Shown piece after piece: positions 11,509-20,245 of a stretch of 64,000 nt of DNA (positions within the stretch are counted from its first letter, which is position 1; every line of letters begins with the position of its first letter). This stretch comes from Sporomusa sphaeroides DSM 2875 (GTDB lineage: Bacteria > Bacillota > Negativicutes > Sporomusales > Sporomusaceae), in NCBI RefSeq assembly GCF_001941975.2, contig NZ_CP146991.1, positions 4,151,001 to 4,215,000 of the forward strand, given 5' to 3'. The notes beneath the pieces are model-generated. The model saw nothing but the letters and a program-made list of their open reading frames with translations. It ran no database searches and was not told the DNA's origin. A program made the position numbers and the translations under genes.

Positions 11509-11520
11509 TGCGACAGCCCC
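11509..11520 (-). repeat. Right terminal inverted repeat of the IS
   Basis: TGCGACAGCCCC, complementary to the left end at 9654-9665. Confidence 0.85.
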
Positions 11521-11536
11521 TTTGCTGCAACGGGTA

Positions 11537-12133
11537 TTAATTTTTCTGCCGTTTTTTAATCGCCAGGACAATGGGTACCGTTATAGCCGTGGCAATGATT
11601 GCCTCCGGGACACCATTAACCAGGGCAATACCGTAAATCACCTGGGCTGCCGCTTCCAGGCTAATGCCTCGTGCGGTAGCAAATTGAGCGGCATATAACA
11701 CATATATCATGGTCAGCACACCAAAGGTGTTAGTGAGCGAGCCTACCACGGCCCCTACACCAATGCGCACACCCTCGCGCTCACTCCGCGTCCACTTATA
11801 GGCATAATACGCGGTAACACCGATAAGTACACGGGGCAGCACCGACACCAAAGGATTGATAAAGGCAAAGGAAAGAATATTCGGTGTGGTTATACTCTGA
11901 ATAATGCTGAACAGGCCAAACAGTAAGCCAATCATAGCACCGACCAGCGGTCCTTCTAAAATAGCGCCGATAATGACCGGGATTTGCATAATGGTAGCCT
12001 TGGCCGTAGGCAGCGGGATGAAGCCAAAACCGGATAACCCCAGCATGATCGAGATAGCCGCCAGCATGCCGATAATAGCAATCTGACGTACACCAAATTT
12101 GCCTGCCGAACGCAGGGATTGCGTCTTTTCCAT
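11537..12133 (-). CDS. ECF transporter S component (substrate-binding membrane subunit)
   Basis: A 198-residue membrane protein with five to six hydrophobic segments and the N-terminal RQIAIIGMLAAI pattern that binds the ECF T subunit. The IPVIIGAILEGPLVGAMIGL segment is typical of vitamin-type S components. Substrate cannot be assigned. The ATG at 12133 is chosen because GGAGGT lies 7 bases upstream; longer frames have no ribosome site. No EcfA or EcfT gene is nearby, so it probably shares the housekeeping energising module (group II ECF). The insertion sequence lies 16 bases after its stop codon, and before insertion it probably shared a transcript with the glutamate-synthase-like gene. Confidence 0.82.
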   Translation of the reverse strand: MEKTQSLRSAGKFGVRQIAIIGMLAAISIMLGLSGFGFIPLPTAKATIMQIPVIIGAILEGPLVGAMIGLLFGLFSIIQSITTPNILSFAFINPLVSVLPRVLIGVTAYYAYKWTRSEREGVRIGVGAVVGSLTNTFGVLTMIYVLYAAQFATARGISLEAAAQVIYGIALVNGVPEAIIATAITVPIVLAIKKRQKN

Positions 12134-12361
12134 TTTCATTACCTCCGTTCTTATTCCGCTCCGGGATATAAGTCGTTTTTTGTTTGTGCTCACTTGCCCG
12201 CCAGTCCGGTTTCCAGGAATACCGGCTATCATGACGGAACTGTTTTGCTCCGCTTACATGTTACCACAACTGAAATAAATTTGCATAGGTTTTTTTCTCA
12301 ATAATTAAAGCCGGAATTTTTCGATTTCTCAACCGCTTTTGCCGGTTGCTCTTCAAACCCT

Positions 12362-13723
12362 CTAATAGAAAAGCCAAAAGTTAGCAACGATAATAACCAG
12401 CAAAGCTCCCAGCATAGGAATAGCCGTGCGTTTCACCAAATCGAAGGGTGATACCCCGCCCATGCTTGAGGAAACTACGATAACAGCAGTAATCGGCGAG
12501 ATTGCGCGGGCGGCACTTGCGGCAAAATGCATCGGCAGCAGCATTACAACCGGTGCCACCGACATTTTTGCGGCAACGGTCGGCGTCAAGGCCGCAAAGG
12601 CAAAGAAAGGTGCATTACCGGAGCCCATAACAACGGAGGCAACGGCAATAATGCCTACCATAACAAGAATCATACCGGCTGCACCAAAACCGGAAGATTG
12701 AGCCGAAGCGATAATCGCGTCAATGGTTCCAATTGTCATAAGTCCTTTGGCAAAAGTTTCACCGGCTACAATCAGGGTAATAACATTGGCCATTTGCATA
12801 CCAAGACCGTCAAAAAAAGATTGTACATCGGCAAAAACTTTTTTGCCGTCCCGGTGGCGAATATATTCAAAAATCATGCCGATAGCTACGCCAATAAACA
12901 TGGCTTTGATAATATCCATCTTAATCCAGCTGATCCACAAACTGCTAAACACCAGAATAAGTGCCAGCGGCAAGGCAGGCAGTATGGCGTAAATCATCGG
13001 CGGGGTATCTTCCTCTGTCTCGGTTGCCGCTAATTCTGTTGCCTGTACAACATGTCCGTCACGCTTATCAAGCCATTTTTGTACAAAATAGTGAAGTACT
13101 GCCACAACCGGTATTACGGCGATGGCAATCGGAATCTGATAATTAGTCCAGTATAGGACAGGATCAAGTCCTGCCGTGGTGGCTGACAGAATGGTACCGG
13201 TATCACTGGGGCTCCAGTCCAGACAAAGTGTGGTCGCAATAACAGCAGTAGCCGACAAGCGGCTGACACCAAGGCTGATAAGTACGGGAAAAACGGTAAC
13301 CATCAGCAACATAGCCAAGCCTGAGGCACTGTTGATACATAAGCCTAAAAACATTCCAACTACCCACGCACCGGCCATAACCAGATAGGGAGAGCGAAGT
13401 GCCAGCAATGGTCTGATTGTCAACTTAACAAGCGCCTTACTGGCGCCAATATGGTCCATATAGCGGGCAAAACCGCCAACCGCCATAATATTGAGACCAA
13501 GGCCGGCCGCCCGGGAACTCATTGTCTGCTTAATAAATTCGAAAGCATCAAACAGAACAGAGCCGGTGCTGCTCTTTGCCGGCAAAATTTCGCCAAGCCC
13601 CAGCATAACGGCTGTAAACATGAGAATTAGCCCAGCCATAAACAGCACAGGCTGTGGCTTATATTTTTTGACGATCAGAAAACCAACCCAAAAAGTGACG
13701 AGTAAAGAAATCACAATACCCAT
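12362..13723 (-). CDS. DcuC-type anaerobic C4-dicarboxylate carrier family protein
   Basis: A 453-residue polytopic membrane protein with about 12 segments. The CLDWSPSDTGTILSATTAG segment and a GSGNAPFFAF segment near residue 370 match the DcuC family, which exchanges or exports succinate and other C4-dicarboxylates during anaerobic growth. The gene lies downstream of a dipeptide epimerase and a DUF3870 gene on the same strand with a 110-base gap. The substrate in this context could be a peptide-derived acid and not succinate; that is inference. Confidence 0.8.
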   Translation of the reverse strand: MGIVISLLVTFWVGFLIVKKYKPQPVLFMAGLILMFTAVMLGLGEILPAKSSTGSVLFDAFEFIKQTMSSRAAGLGLNIMAVGGFARYMDHIGASKALVKLTIRPLLALRSPYLVMAGAWVVGMFLGLCINSASGLAMLLMVTVFPVLISLGVSRLSATAVIATTLCLDWSPSDTGTILSATTAGLDPVLYWTNYQIPIAIAVIPVVAVLHYFVQKWLDKRDGHVVQATELAATETEEDTPPMIYAILPALPLALILVFSSLWISWIKMDIIKAMFIGVAIGMIFEYIRHRDGKKVFADVQSFFDGLGMQMANVITLIVAGETFAKGLMTIGTIDAIIASAQSSGFGAAGMILVMVGIIAVASVVMGSGNAPFFAFAALTPTVAAKMSVAPVVMLLPMHFAASAARAISPITAVIVVSSSMGGVSPFDLVKRTAIPMLGALLVIIVANFWLFY

Positions 13724-13833
13724 AAAATTGCCTCCTTATACATTTTCAAAGTACTCAGATCAACCATGCCACGAAAAAGCCTCTCCTCCTTTCGTCAGCC
13801 AAATTCCACCGCGCTGCGAGCGGCTAAGCCGCA

Positions 13834-14928
13834 TCAACTCCTGATTTCCTGCCAGCCAAGCACATCGGTAATCCCCAATCCCGGCGCCTCGGGAAGGATA
13901 AGCTGATTTTTCGCAAAGCTTACACCACCGACAACCGGATCCTCAGCCAGCAGCACGGCAGCATCCAAATCGGCCCTGCTGATAATTTTTTTCCCGGCTG
14001 CCAGACTGGCAGCAGCGCTAATTCCCACCTTGCTCTCCAGCATACAGCCCATCATGCACGGAACATTAAGCGTCTCAGCCATGCCGGCAATCTTAACAGC
14101 CTGGTGCAAACCACCTGCTTTCATTAATTTAATATTAAGCAAATCACAGGCTCCCATGGCCAGCAGTTGAAAGACTTCGTAGGGCCCGAAGGCCGATTCA
14201 TCGGCCATGATATCTGTTGCTACCCGGTCTGTTACATATTTAAGTCCGTTAAAATCATGGGCTTTTACCGGTTGCTCAATAAGTTCAATATCCAGACCCA
14301 AAGCCTCGAATTTGCGAATGGCTCTCACGGCTTCTTTGGGCGCCCAGCCCTGGTTGGCATCAAGACGCAGCTTAATGTCACTGCCGACAGCTTCGCGAAT
14401 GGCTTGCACCCGTTTAATATCCAGCGCAGCGTCAGTGCCAACCTTTAGCTTCAGTTCAGTGTAACCTGCCGCCACCGCCTCCAGGGCATCACGCACCATT
14501 TCTTCCGGAGCATTAACACTAATGGTCAAATCGGTGGTAATAACATTCCGGTAGCCGCCAAATAACTTATACAGTGGCATATCATGCAGTTTGCCGAATA
14601 AATCGTAAACAGCAATATCCATTGCCGCCTTGGCAGAACTATTATGCAGCATCGATGTATCAATAGCTGTCATAATCTGTTCCAGATTGTCAACCTCCAT
14701 ACCTATTACTCTTGGCCCAATGGTGTCACGAATGGCAGCAATAATGGAGTCCTGACTGTCGCCGGTAATGACTGCTGTCGGCGGTGCATTCCCAAACCCA
14801 ATTTCCCCATTGTCAGCTATTACCTTAATAATAATGTCTTCGGCAAAATCCACTTGGCGGAGAGCCGTTTTAAAAGTCTTTTTAAGTGGAATACATACCT
14901 TGCCAATTTTGATATCTGCAATTTTCAC
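13834..14928 (-). CDS. Dipeptide epimerase (enolase superfamily, L-Ala-D/L-Glu epimerase-like)
   Basis: A 364-residue member of the muconate-lactonising subgroup of the enolase superfamily. The N-terminal capping domain covers about residues 1-125, and a TIM barrel carries the catalytic lysine pair KLKVG (about 160-164), metal ligands LDANQGW (Asp near 192), IEQP (Glu near 218) and ADESA (Asp near 243), and the second lysine in NIKLMKAGG. Dipeptide epimerases invert the second residue of Ala-Glu and similar murein dipeptides; exact specificity is not readable. GTG start follows GGAGGA. An upstream terminator-like hairpin separates it from the DUF3870 gene. Confidence 0.85.
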   Translation of the reverse strand: MKIADIKIGKVCIPLKKTFKTALRQVDFAEDIIIKVIADNGEIGFGNAPPTAVITGDSQDSIIAAIRDTIGPRVIGMEVDNLEQIMTAIDTSMLHNSSAKAAMDIAVYDLFGKLHDMPLYKLFGGYRNVITTDLTISVNAPEEMVRDALEAVAAGYTELKLKVGTDAALDIKRVQAIREAVGSDIKLRLDANQGWAPKEAVRAIRKFEALGLDIELIEQPVKAHDFNGLKYVTDRVATDIMADESAFGPYEVFQLLAMGACDLLNIKLMKAGGLHQAVKIAGMAETLNVPCMMGCMLESKVGISAAASLAAGKKIISRADLDAAVLLAEDPVVGGVSFAKNQLILPEAPGLGITDVLGWQEIRS

Positions 14929-14969
14929 TGTTTACATTCCTCCAGAATACTGATTATCAGGTAAAAACG

Positions 14970-15024
14970 ACAAAAATCCAGCAAAACAAAACCTTCCTAT
15001 TTGAAGGATTATCTTGCTGGATCT
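14970..15024 (-). terminator. Hairpin between DUF3870 and epimerase genes
   Basis: ATCCAGCAA (14976-14984) pairs with TTGCTGGAT (15014-15022), with an inner CCTTC/GAAGG stem. The minus-strand tail is TTTTTGTCGTTTTT. It could fully terminate or attenuate transcription into the epimerase gene. Confidence 0.65.
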
Positions 15025-15114
15025 TGTTTACGATTGCGCCCAGCGTGACTTTCTGCTGGCATGCGCAAATAAACAAAGCAGCCTTATTTACTACTGTCAG
15101 GCATTTGAGGCAGC

Positions 15115-15456
15115 CTATTCGTTGAGATCAATCATAAGACCATTCATTATCCGGAAAAATTTCTTTTGCGCATCCTTGTAAGCTACCAGAATAGCTTTTT
15201 GCGATGACCCGAAATACCTATTTTCGACATGTTGTTTAATGGCCTGAAAATCATCAGACAAGCTCTTACCGGTAAACAAACTGCAAATAAACTCGGCGGT
15301 GACAGCAATTGTCGCCGAACTGCCGCAGGTAATAATCTCACCGGTTTCCCGGTCAACAACAAAACCGATAAAGAATTGTCCATATTGTTGCGTAATTGGG
15401 TTATTTTGCGGCGACTTGGAATTGCCAACGATATATATGGTATTTTCGGCAAACAT
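15115..15456 (-). CDS. DUF3870 domain-containing protein
   Basis: Small soluble protein of 113 residues that is entirely one DUF3870 domain: IYIVGNSKS start, FFIGFVVDRETGEI, and the C-terminal RYFGSSQKAILVAYKDAQKKF segment. Function of the family is unknown. It has a GGAGA site 6 bases before the ATG. It precedes the dipeptide epimerase and the DcuC-type carrier, suggesting a role in the same peptide or amino-acid pathway, which is inference from position only. Confidence 0.75.
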   Translation of the reverse strand: MFAENTIYIVGNSKSPQNNPITQQYGQFFIGFVVDRETGEIITCGSSATIAVTAEFICSLFTGKSLSDDFQAIKQHVENRYFGSSQKAILVAYKDAQKKFFRIMNGLMIDLNE

Positions 15457-15739
15457 ACTCTTGTCTCCATATGGGCTTTTATCAAGCCCCTTCTATATAG
15501 AAGATATTAAATTATCCAACTACTTATTCGCGAAAATTGCCGATTTTCCTTTCTCCCGCAAAATAGATTTTTACAGTTAGAAGCTGCTTGAGAATGGATG
15601 CTTTTTCTTTATTCCTGCAAATCTTTTTTGCTTTATTATAAAAAACAATGAATCCTTAGAGGTAAAATCTTCATCAAGTAGAAATATTTAACTACGGCAT
15701 AGGATAACAAAATATTCTGGATAAAGGGGCTGTCCGTGG

Positions 15740-17491
15740 ATGAATCCTCTTTCGACCACTAAACTCAACCGGCTGTTGGACAAGCATTTCCTCCGGCAGC
15801 TGCTGGATCATACTCACTGGATTCCATCACCTGTCAGTATTGAAATTTATGATAGCAACGATACTCTGTTTTTTACATACGGTGAAGCAACCGCTTGCGG
15901 CCCTGTCTGCCAAAGTCCGATTGTTATCGATAATCAAACCATCGGTATCATCCGTATCCAAAGTATGCAGCCGTCAGACAGCCCCGCCAAGTTCTGGGGG
16001 CTGTTGCTTTCCAGCCTGGCGCAGGCGCAATGGGAGCGCCGCTGTATTACCCAGGACAGTCTGACCCGTTACCGGGAGCTGGCACTGCTTTACCAGTTAG
16101 GCGACAAACTGGATTCCTGCCTTGATCCTGCTGAGCTGGCAGAAATCGTCCTGTCGGAAGTTCACCGCTTCATCAGAGCCCAGGCCGGTTCGCTGCTGCT
16201 GGTCTGCCCTTACACCGAGAAGCTGTCAGTCGTGGCAAGCTATGACTCTGGTGAAACCGGCGGCCAGCTTACCCCGGCTGCCAGCCGGCTGGCCCATCTG
16301 GTCTTTGCTACCGGCAAACCGGAAGTGATTGATGATGCCCGGCTGGACCCCCGCCTGGCAGCCGCTTCCCGCGGCTGGGAACCGCTGTTGTGTGTCCCCC
16401 TCAAGATTGACAACCGTATTCTGGGGGTACTTAATTTGGGCTACAAAGCCGGAGAATTCTGTTTTTCCGCGGCCGATATGAAACTGACAGAAGTCATCGC
16501 CGCCCAGGCAGCCAAAGCCTTTGAAACAGCCCGGTTGTTTAAGGAAATGGAAAACATGGCCTATGCCATCATCCTGGCGGCAGGCGCTACCATTGACGAG
16601 CGCGATGCCTGTACCGCCGGTCACTCAACCAGAGTGGCCGCCATTTCCCTGGCCATTGCCACCAAATTGAACCAAATGCGCGAAGCCTCGCCAGCCATCA
16701 AAAAAGAACTGCCATTTATCAAGCTCCAGGAGATTAAATATGCCGCCTTGCTGCACGATATCGGCAAAATCGGTGTACCGGAAGCCGTACTGACCAAGCG
16801 AACGCGGCTTTCCCAGGATAGAATGCTGACAATCAGAACCCGGTTCGATTTTATTACGGCAACTACTGGTCAAAGTCTGGACGAAGAGTTCTCACTACTC
16901 GCCGCACTAAATGAACTCCACAGTCTGTCGCCTGCTGATTCCCAATCTGTCAGGAACCTTGCCTGCAGAAAATATACCGATCTGTCGGGAGACCTTCAGC
17001 CCTTTTTGCTGCCTGAGGAAGCAGAGGCCCTGTGTGTGCCTCGCGGCAACTTAATTGAACAAGAATTTCGGCAAATCCAAAGCCATGCCGAAAAGAGCTA
17101 CAAAATTCTGAAACAAATACCCTTTCCGGCTCATTTACACCGCATTCCCTATATCGCCTATCAACACCATGAACGTTTGAACGGCAGCGGTTATCCTAAC
17201 GGCTTACTGACAGAAGAAATACTGCTCGAAGCCAAGATAATCAGCGTAGCCGATGTCTTTGAAGCGCTCACGGCGTCAGACCGCCCGTACCGTACTCCTG
17301 TAGGTACGGAAAAAGCGTTGGAAATCTTGTTTGCCGAAGCCCAGGCCGGCCATTTGGACAGGCTGGTTGTTGACACACTGGCAACTCTCGTAACAGGCAA
17401 CCCGCAATGGTGGAACACCCTTATCGCCCCCTTACCGGGCACCAAACCTAAAACCGGCGCCAAGCTGCCATTTGAGGAGGAGCAAGTGTGA
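15740..17491 (+). CDS. GAF domain + HD-GYP cyclic-di-GMP phosphodiesterase
   Basis: A 583-residue soluble signalling protein. An N-terminal region of about 110 residues is unrecognised. A GAF sensor domain (about 115-265) follows, then an HD-GYP domain (about 275-560) with the LLHDIGKIGVPE metal-binding motif and the HHERLNGSGYP motif. HD-GYP enzymes hydrolyse c-di-GMP to GMP or pGpG. About 80 extra residues lie between the HD and GYP motifs, more than usual. The next gene, a lone receiver, overlaps its stop by 4 bases, and a hybrid kinase follows, so the three act together. Confidence 0.9.
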   Translation: MNPLSTTKLNRLLDKHFLRQLLDHTHWIPSPVSIEIYDSNDTLFFTYGEATACGPVCQSPIVIDNQTIGIIRIQSMQPSDSPAKFWGLLLSSLAQAQWERRCITQDSLTRYRELALLYQLGDKLDSCLDPAELAEIVLSEVHRFIRAQAGSLLLVCPYTEKLSVVASYDSGETGGQLTPAASRLAHLVFATGKPEVIDDARLDPRLAAASRGWEPLLCVPLKIDNRILGVLNLGYKAGEFCFSAADMKLTEVIAAQAAKAFETARLFKEMENMAYAIILAAGATIDERDACTAGHSTRVAAISLAIATKLNQMREASPAIKKELPFIKLQEIKYAALLHDIGKIGVPEAVLTKRTRLSQDRMLTIRTRFDFITATTGQSLDEEFSLLAALNELHSLSPADSQSVRNLACRKYTDLSGDLQPFLLPEEAEALCVPRGNLIEQEFRQIQSHAEKSYKILKQIPFPAHLHRIPYIAYQHHERLNGSGYPNGLLTEEILLEAKIISVADVFEALTASDRPYRTPVGTEKALEILFAEAQAGHLDRLVVDTLATLVTGNPQWWNTLIAPLPGTKPKTGAKLPFEEEQV

Positions 17492-17859
17492 ACAACAAGA
17501 AAATACTGATTGTCGATGACGAACCCCATATCAGGGCCTTATTGGAACAAACGCTGGAATCACTGGAAGACAATGGCACAGAACTGCTTTTTGCCAAAGA
17601 TGGCGAAGAGGGGCTTGCCATGGCCTTACACCATCTGCCGGAAATTATTTTCCTTGACATTATGATGCCAAAAATGAACGGTTACGACGCCTGCCGGCAA
17701 ATCAAGCAGCAAACCTCCAGTTATGTCGTGCTGCTAACCGCCAAAGGGCAGGAAACCGACAGGCAAAAAGGCTTGGAGGCCGGAGCCGATGAGTACATTT
17801 TCAAACCCTTTGATCCTGATGCGGTCTTGCTCAAAGCCATAAAACTGCTTAACAGGTGA
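17488..17859 (+). CDS. Single-domain response regulator (CheY-like)
   Basis: A 123-residue receiver with no output domain. Acidic pocket VDDE at residues 9-12, phosphoacceptor in FLDIMMP (Asp near 54), the conserved LTAKG threonine, and KPF lysine near 108. The GTG start overlaps the preceding stop (GTGA), indicating coupled translation. It is probably phosphorylated by the hybrid kinase encoded next and relays to the HD-GYP protein by protein contact; the partner is inferred. Confidence 0.92.
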   Translation: MNNKKILIVDDEPHIRALLEQTLESLEDNGTELLFAKDGEEGLAMALHHLPEIIFLDIMMPKMNGYDACRQIKQQTSSYVVLLTAKGQETDRQKGLEAGADEYIFKPFDPDAVLLKAIKLLNR

Positions 17860-17883
17860 TTTTTTGCAGGGGAGGAATACGCT

Positions 17884-20193
17884 ATGCCACATTCTATCAG
17901 GTGGCGGTTCATTACCTTCATCAGCCTGGCAGTCATTTTAGGCTGCTTAATCACGGCATTATGGACGACATATCAAATCCGCCAGGAAACCGAACTGGTA
18001 GCCGTCGAAAAAGTCAAAACCGATTCCACTTTGGCTGCCACACTGCTGGACAGCCGCTTTCCCGGTTCCTGGCAGGTGCGGAACGGAAAACTCTACAAAG
18101 GCGACACCTTGATTAATGAAAATTTTTTCTTTGTCGATGAAGTAGAGCAGCAAACCGGGGATACTTGTTCGATTTTTCTCGGCGATACCCGGGTTGCCAC
18201 CACTATCGCCCGCGACGGTAAACGGGCTGTCGGCACCAAAGTTTCACCCGAAGTGGCCCAGGTGGTCCTGGGAGATGGCCGGGAGTTTGTCGGTGAAGCC
18301 AATGTCGTCGGCATTAAATACCAGACAGTCTACCGGCCGCTGAAAAATGACTCCGGTCAAATTATCGGCATATGGTATGTCGGCGCTAATAAAGGCTTTG
18401 TGGATACCATTATGCAAGATACCCTGCGGCATGTCGGCCTGGCCTTTTTCATGGGCTGGCTGGTTATCGTGTCTGTTGTCTGGTTTCTTACCACTTCCCT
18501 GACCCAACCACTGGCTTCACTGGGCAAAGCCGCCAATCGCCTGGCTGCCGGCGACCTGGATACAGAAATTGTTATCCACACCAAAGACGAGATTGCCTTT
18601 CTCGCCCAGGCATTTGATCAGATGCGGAAAAAACTCCGCATCAATAATCACAACCTGGAATCCCTGGTCAACGAACGCACCCTTGAGCTGCAGCAGGCTT
18701 ATGCCGAACTGAAACAGCTGGACGAGTTAAAATCCAGCTTTCTTTCCACCGTTTCCCATGAGCTTAGAACCCCGCTGACCTCGGTACTCGGTTTTGCAAA
18801 AATCATTCAGAAAAAGCTGAATGAGGTGATATTTCCCCAGGTACCGGCCGATGACCGCCGCACAGTCAAAACCATGCAGCAAATAACAAGCAATATCGAT
18901 ATTATCGTGACCGAAGGCGAGCGGTTAACCAACCTGATCAACGATGTACTCGATCTGGCAAAAATGGAATCCGGCAAAGTGGAATGGAAAACCGAAGCCC
19001 TGTCACTGCCGGACCTCATAGAGCGGGCGATTAAGAACTCCGAATCCCTATGGTCGTCAAAGCCGAACCTCACCGTCACCGTTGATATCTCCGGCAAATT
19101 GCCGCCGGTTATGGGTGACCACGACAGATTGCTCCAGGTAATGCTTAACCTCATTTCCAATGCCGTTAAATTTACCGAAGCCGGCTCCATTGTCTGCCGT
19201 GCCAAACATACGGAAAACCAGATCATTGTCAGTGTTACCGATACCGGCAGCGGCATAGCCCCTGAAGCCCAGGCAATTATCTTTGAAAAATTTAAGCAAA
19301 TCGGTGATACCCTTACTGAAAAACCCAAGGGGACAGGCTTGGGACTGCCTATTTGCAAACAGATTATCGAACACCATGGCGGAAAAATCTGGCTCAAAAG
19401 CAAGCCCGGAGTCGGCAGCAGCTTTTTCTTTACCCTGCCAGCCTCTGCCCAGGCAGTACCGGCAATTGCCAGCCCCGGCGAGGAAGCCCCGTCCGAGCAG
19501 GCGAACGGCTCTGCACCGGCCGTGAAACCTACTCCGGGGAAAACCAAAACCATTCTTATTGTCGACGACGATTCCAGCATACGGGCCCTGCTGGCCCAGG
19601 AGCTGGAAGGAGCCGGCTATCAGGTAATCGAAGCCGCCGACGGCCTCCATGCACTGGATATCGTCTACAACGCCATTAAGTATCAAGGCCTGATCCCGGA
19701 TCTGATTGTCCTCGATGTAATGATGCCCAAGATGAGTGGTTTCGACGTGGCCGCCGCCTTCAAAACCAATCCCGATACCATGCATATCCCCATTGTGATT
19801 CTCTCAGCCATGGAAAACCAGCGGCGCAGTTCGCTGATCGGCGTTGACCGTTATCTCACCAAACCGGTAAATATGGATCTGCTCTTACAGGAAATCACGG
19901 CCCTGATTGCCCTCGGCAATTCATACAAAAACATTGTGGTGGTTAATGACGATCAAGCCACCCTCAAACACCTGACTGCCGCCTTCACCGCCAACGGCTT
20001 TGCTGTCTGCAGCACAGCTGACAGCCACGAATCCATCCTCAAAGCCATGGCGGAAAAACCGGGGGTGATTATTATCGGCAGCCTGCTGGCCGAACAATGC
20101 GGTATTTTTCAGTCCCTGCGCCAGGAAAAAGGCTTCGAAAACGTCCATTTCTTCCTGCTGGCCAAGCTTACGGCCAAAGAAAACACCGGGTAA
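17884..20193 (+). CDS. Membrane hybrid sensor histidine kinase (Cache-HAMP-HisKA-HATPase-REC-REC-like)
   Basis: A 769-residue kinase. Membrane segment at about 10-32, extracytoplasmic single-Cache-like domain (about 35-175), second membrane segment (about 178-200), HAMP, and coiled coil ending in NERTLELQQAYAELKQ. The HisKA phosphoacceptor is in FLSTVSHELRTPL, followed by HATPase N and G boxes (NLISNAVKFTEAG, DTGSGIAPEA, GTGLGLPI). A receiver with VDDD and LDVMMPKMSG sits near 555-670. A last receiver-like domain (about 680-765) has IIIGS where the phosphoacceptor Asp should be, so it is degenerate. GGGGAGG lies 6 bases before the ATG. Confidence 0.92.
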   Translation: MPHSIRWRFITFISLAVILGCLITALWTTYQIRQETELVAVEKVKTDSTLAATLLDSRFPGSWQVRNGKLYKGDTLINENFFFVDEVEQQTGDTCSIFLGDTRVATTIARDGKRAVGTKVSPEVAQVVLGDGREFVGEANVVGIKYQTVYRPLKNDSGQIIGIWYVGANKGFVDTIMQDTLRHVGLAFFMGWLVIVSVVWFLTTSLTQPLASLGKAANRLAAGDLDTEIVIHTKDEIAFLAQAFDQMRKKLRINNHNLESLVNERTLELQQAYAELKQLDELKSSFLSTVSHELRTPLTSVLGFAKIIQKKLNEVIFPQVPADDRRTVKTMQQITSNIDIIVTEGERLTNLINDVLDLAKMESGKVEWKTEALSLPDLIERAIKNSESLWSSKPNLTVTVDISGKLPPVMGDHDRLLQVMLNLISNAVKFTEAGSIVCRAKHTENQIIVSVTDTGSGIAPEAQAIIFEKFKQIGDTLTEKPKGTGLGLPICKQIIEHHGGKIWLKSKPGVGSSFFFTLPASAQAVPAIASPGEEAPSEQANGSAPAVKPTPGKTKTILIVDDDSSIRALLAQELEGAGYQVIEAADGLHALDIVYNAIKYQGLIPDLIVLDVMMPKMSGFDVAAAFKTNPDTMHIPIVILSAMENQRRSSLIGVDRYLTKPVNMDLLLQEITALIALGNSYKNIVVVNDDQATLKHLTAAFTANGFAVCSTADSHESILKAMAEKPGVIIIGSLLAEQCGIFQSLRQEKGFENVHFFLLAKLTAKENTG

Positions 20194-20197
20194 CAGA

Positions 20198-20245
20198 AAA
20201 ATGCCCTGTTTGCCATCCACACATGGCAAACAGGGCTCTTTTATT
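20198..20245. terminator. Bidirectional terminator
   Basis: GCCCTGTTTGCCAT pairs perfectly with ATGGCAAACAGGGC. A/T runs on both sides serve the convergent kinase and Na/Pi genes. Confidence 0.85.

Larger units (their letters stand above)
9654..11520 (+). mobile_element. IS1182-family insertion sequence, apparently complete
   Basis: 1867-bp element bounded by 12-bp perfect terminal inverted repeats (GGGGCTGTCGCA at 9654-9665, its complement at 11509-11520). It contains one intact transposase gene. No target duplication is evident: the left flank ends in TAAAAC and the right flank begins TTTGCTGC. It sits between the 3' end of an ECF S-component gene and the 5' end of the glutamate-synthase-like gene, both on the minus strand. 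Confidence 0.85.

Noticed and set aside
9640-11530. Target-site duplication around the IS
   Set aside because: The immediate flanks (TAAAAC and TTTGCTGC) do not match as direct repeats.
12134-12361. Vitamin riboswitch before the ECF S component
   Set aside because: The leader has a CCGGT/ACCGG hairpin, but no conserved TPP, FMN, folate, cobalamin or preQ1 segments were found.
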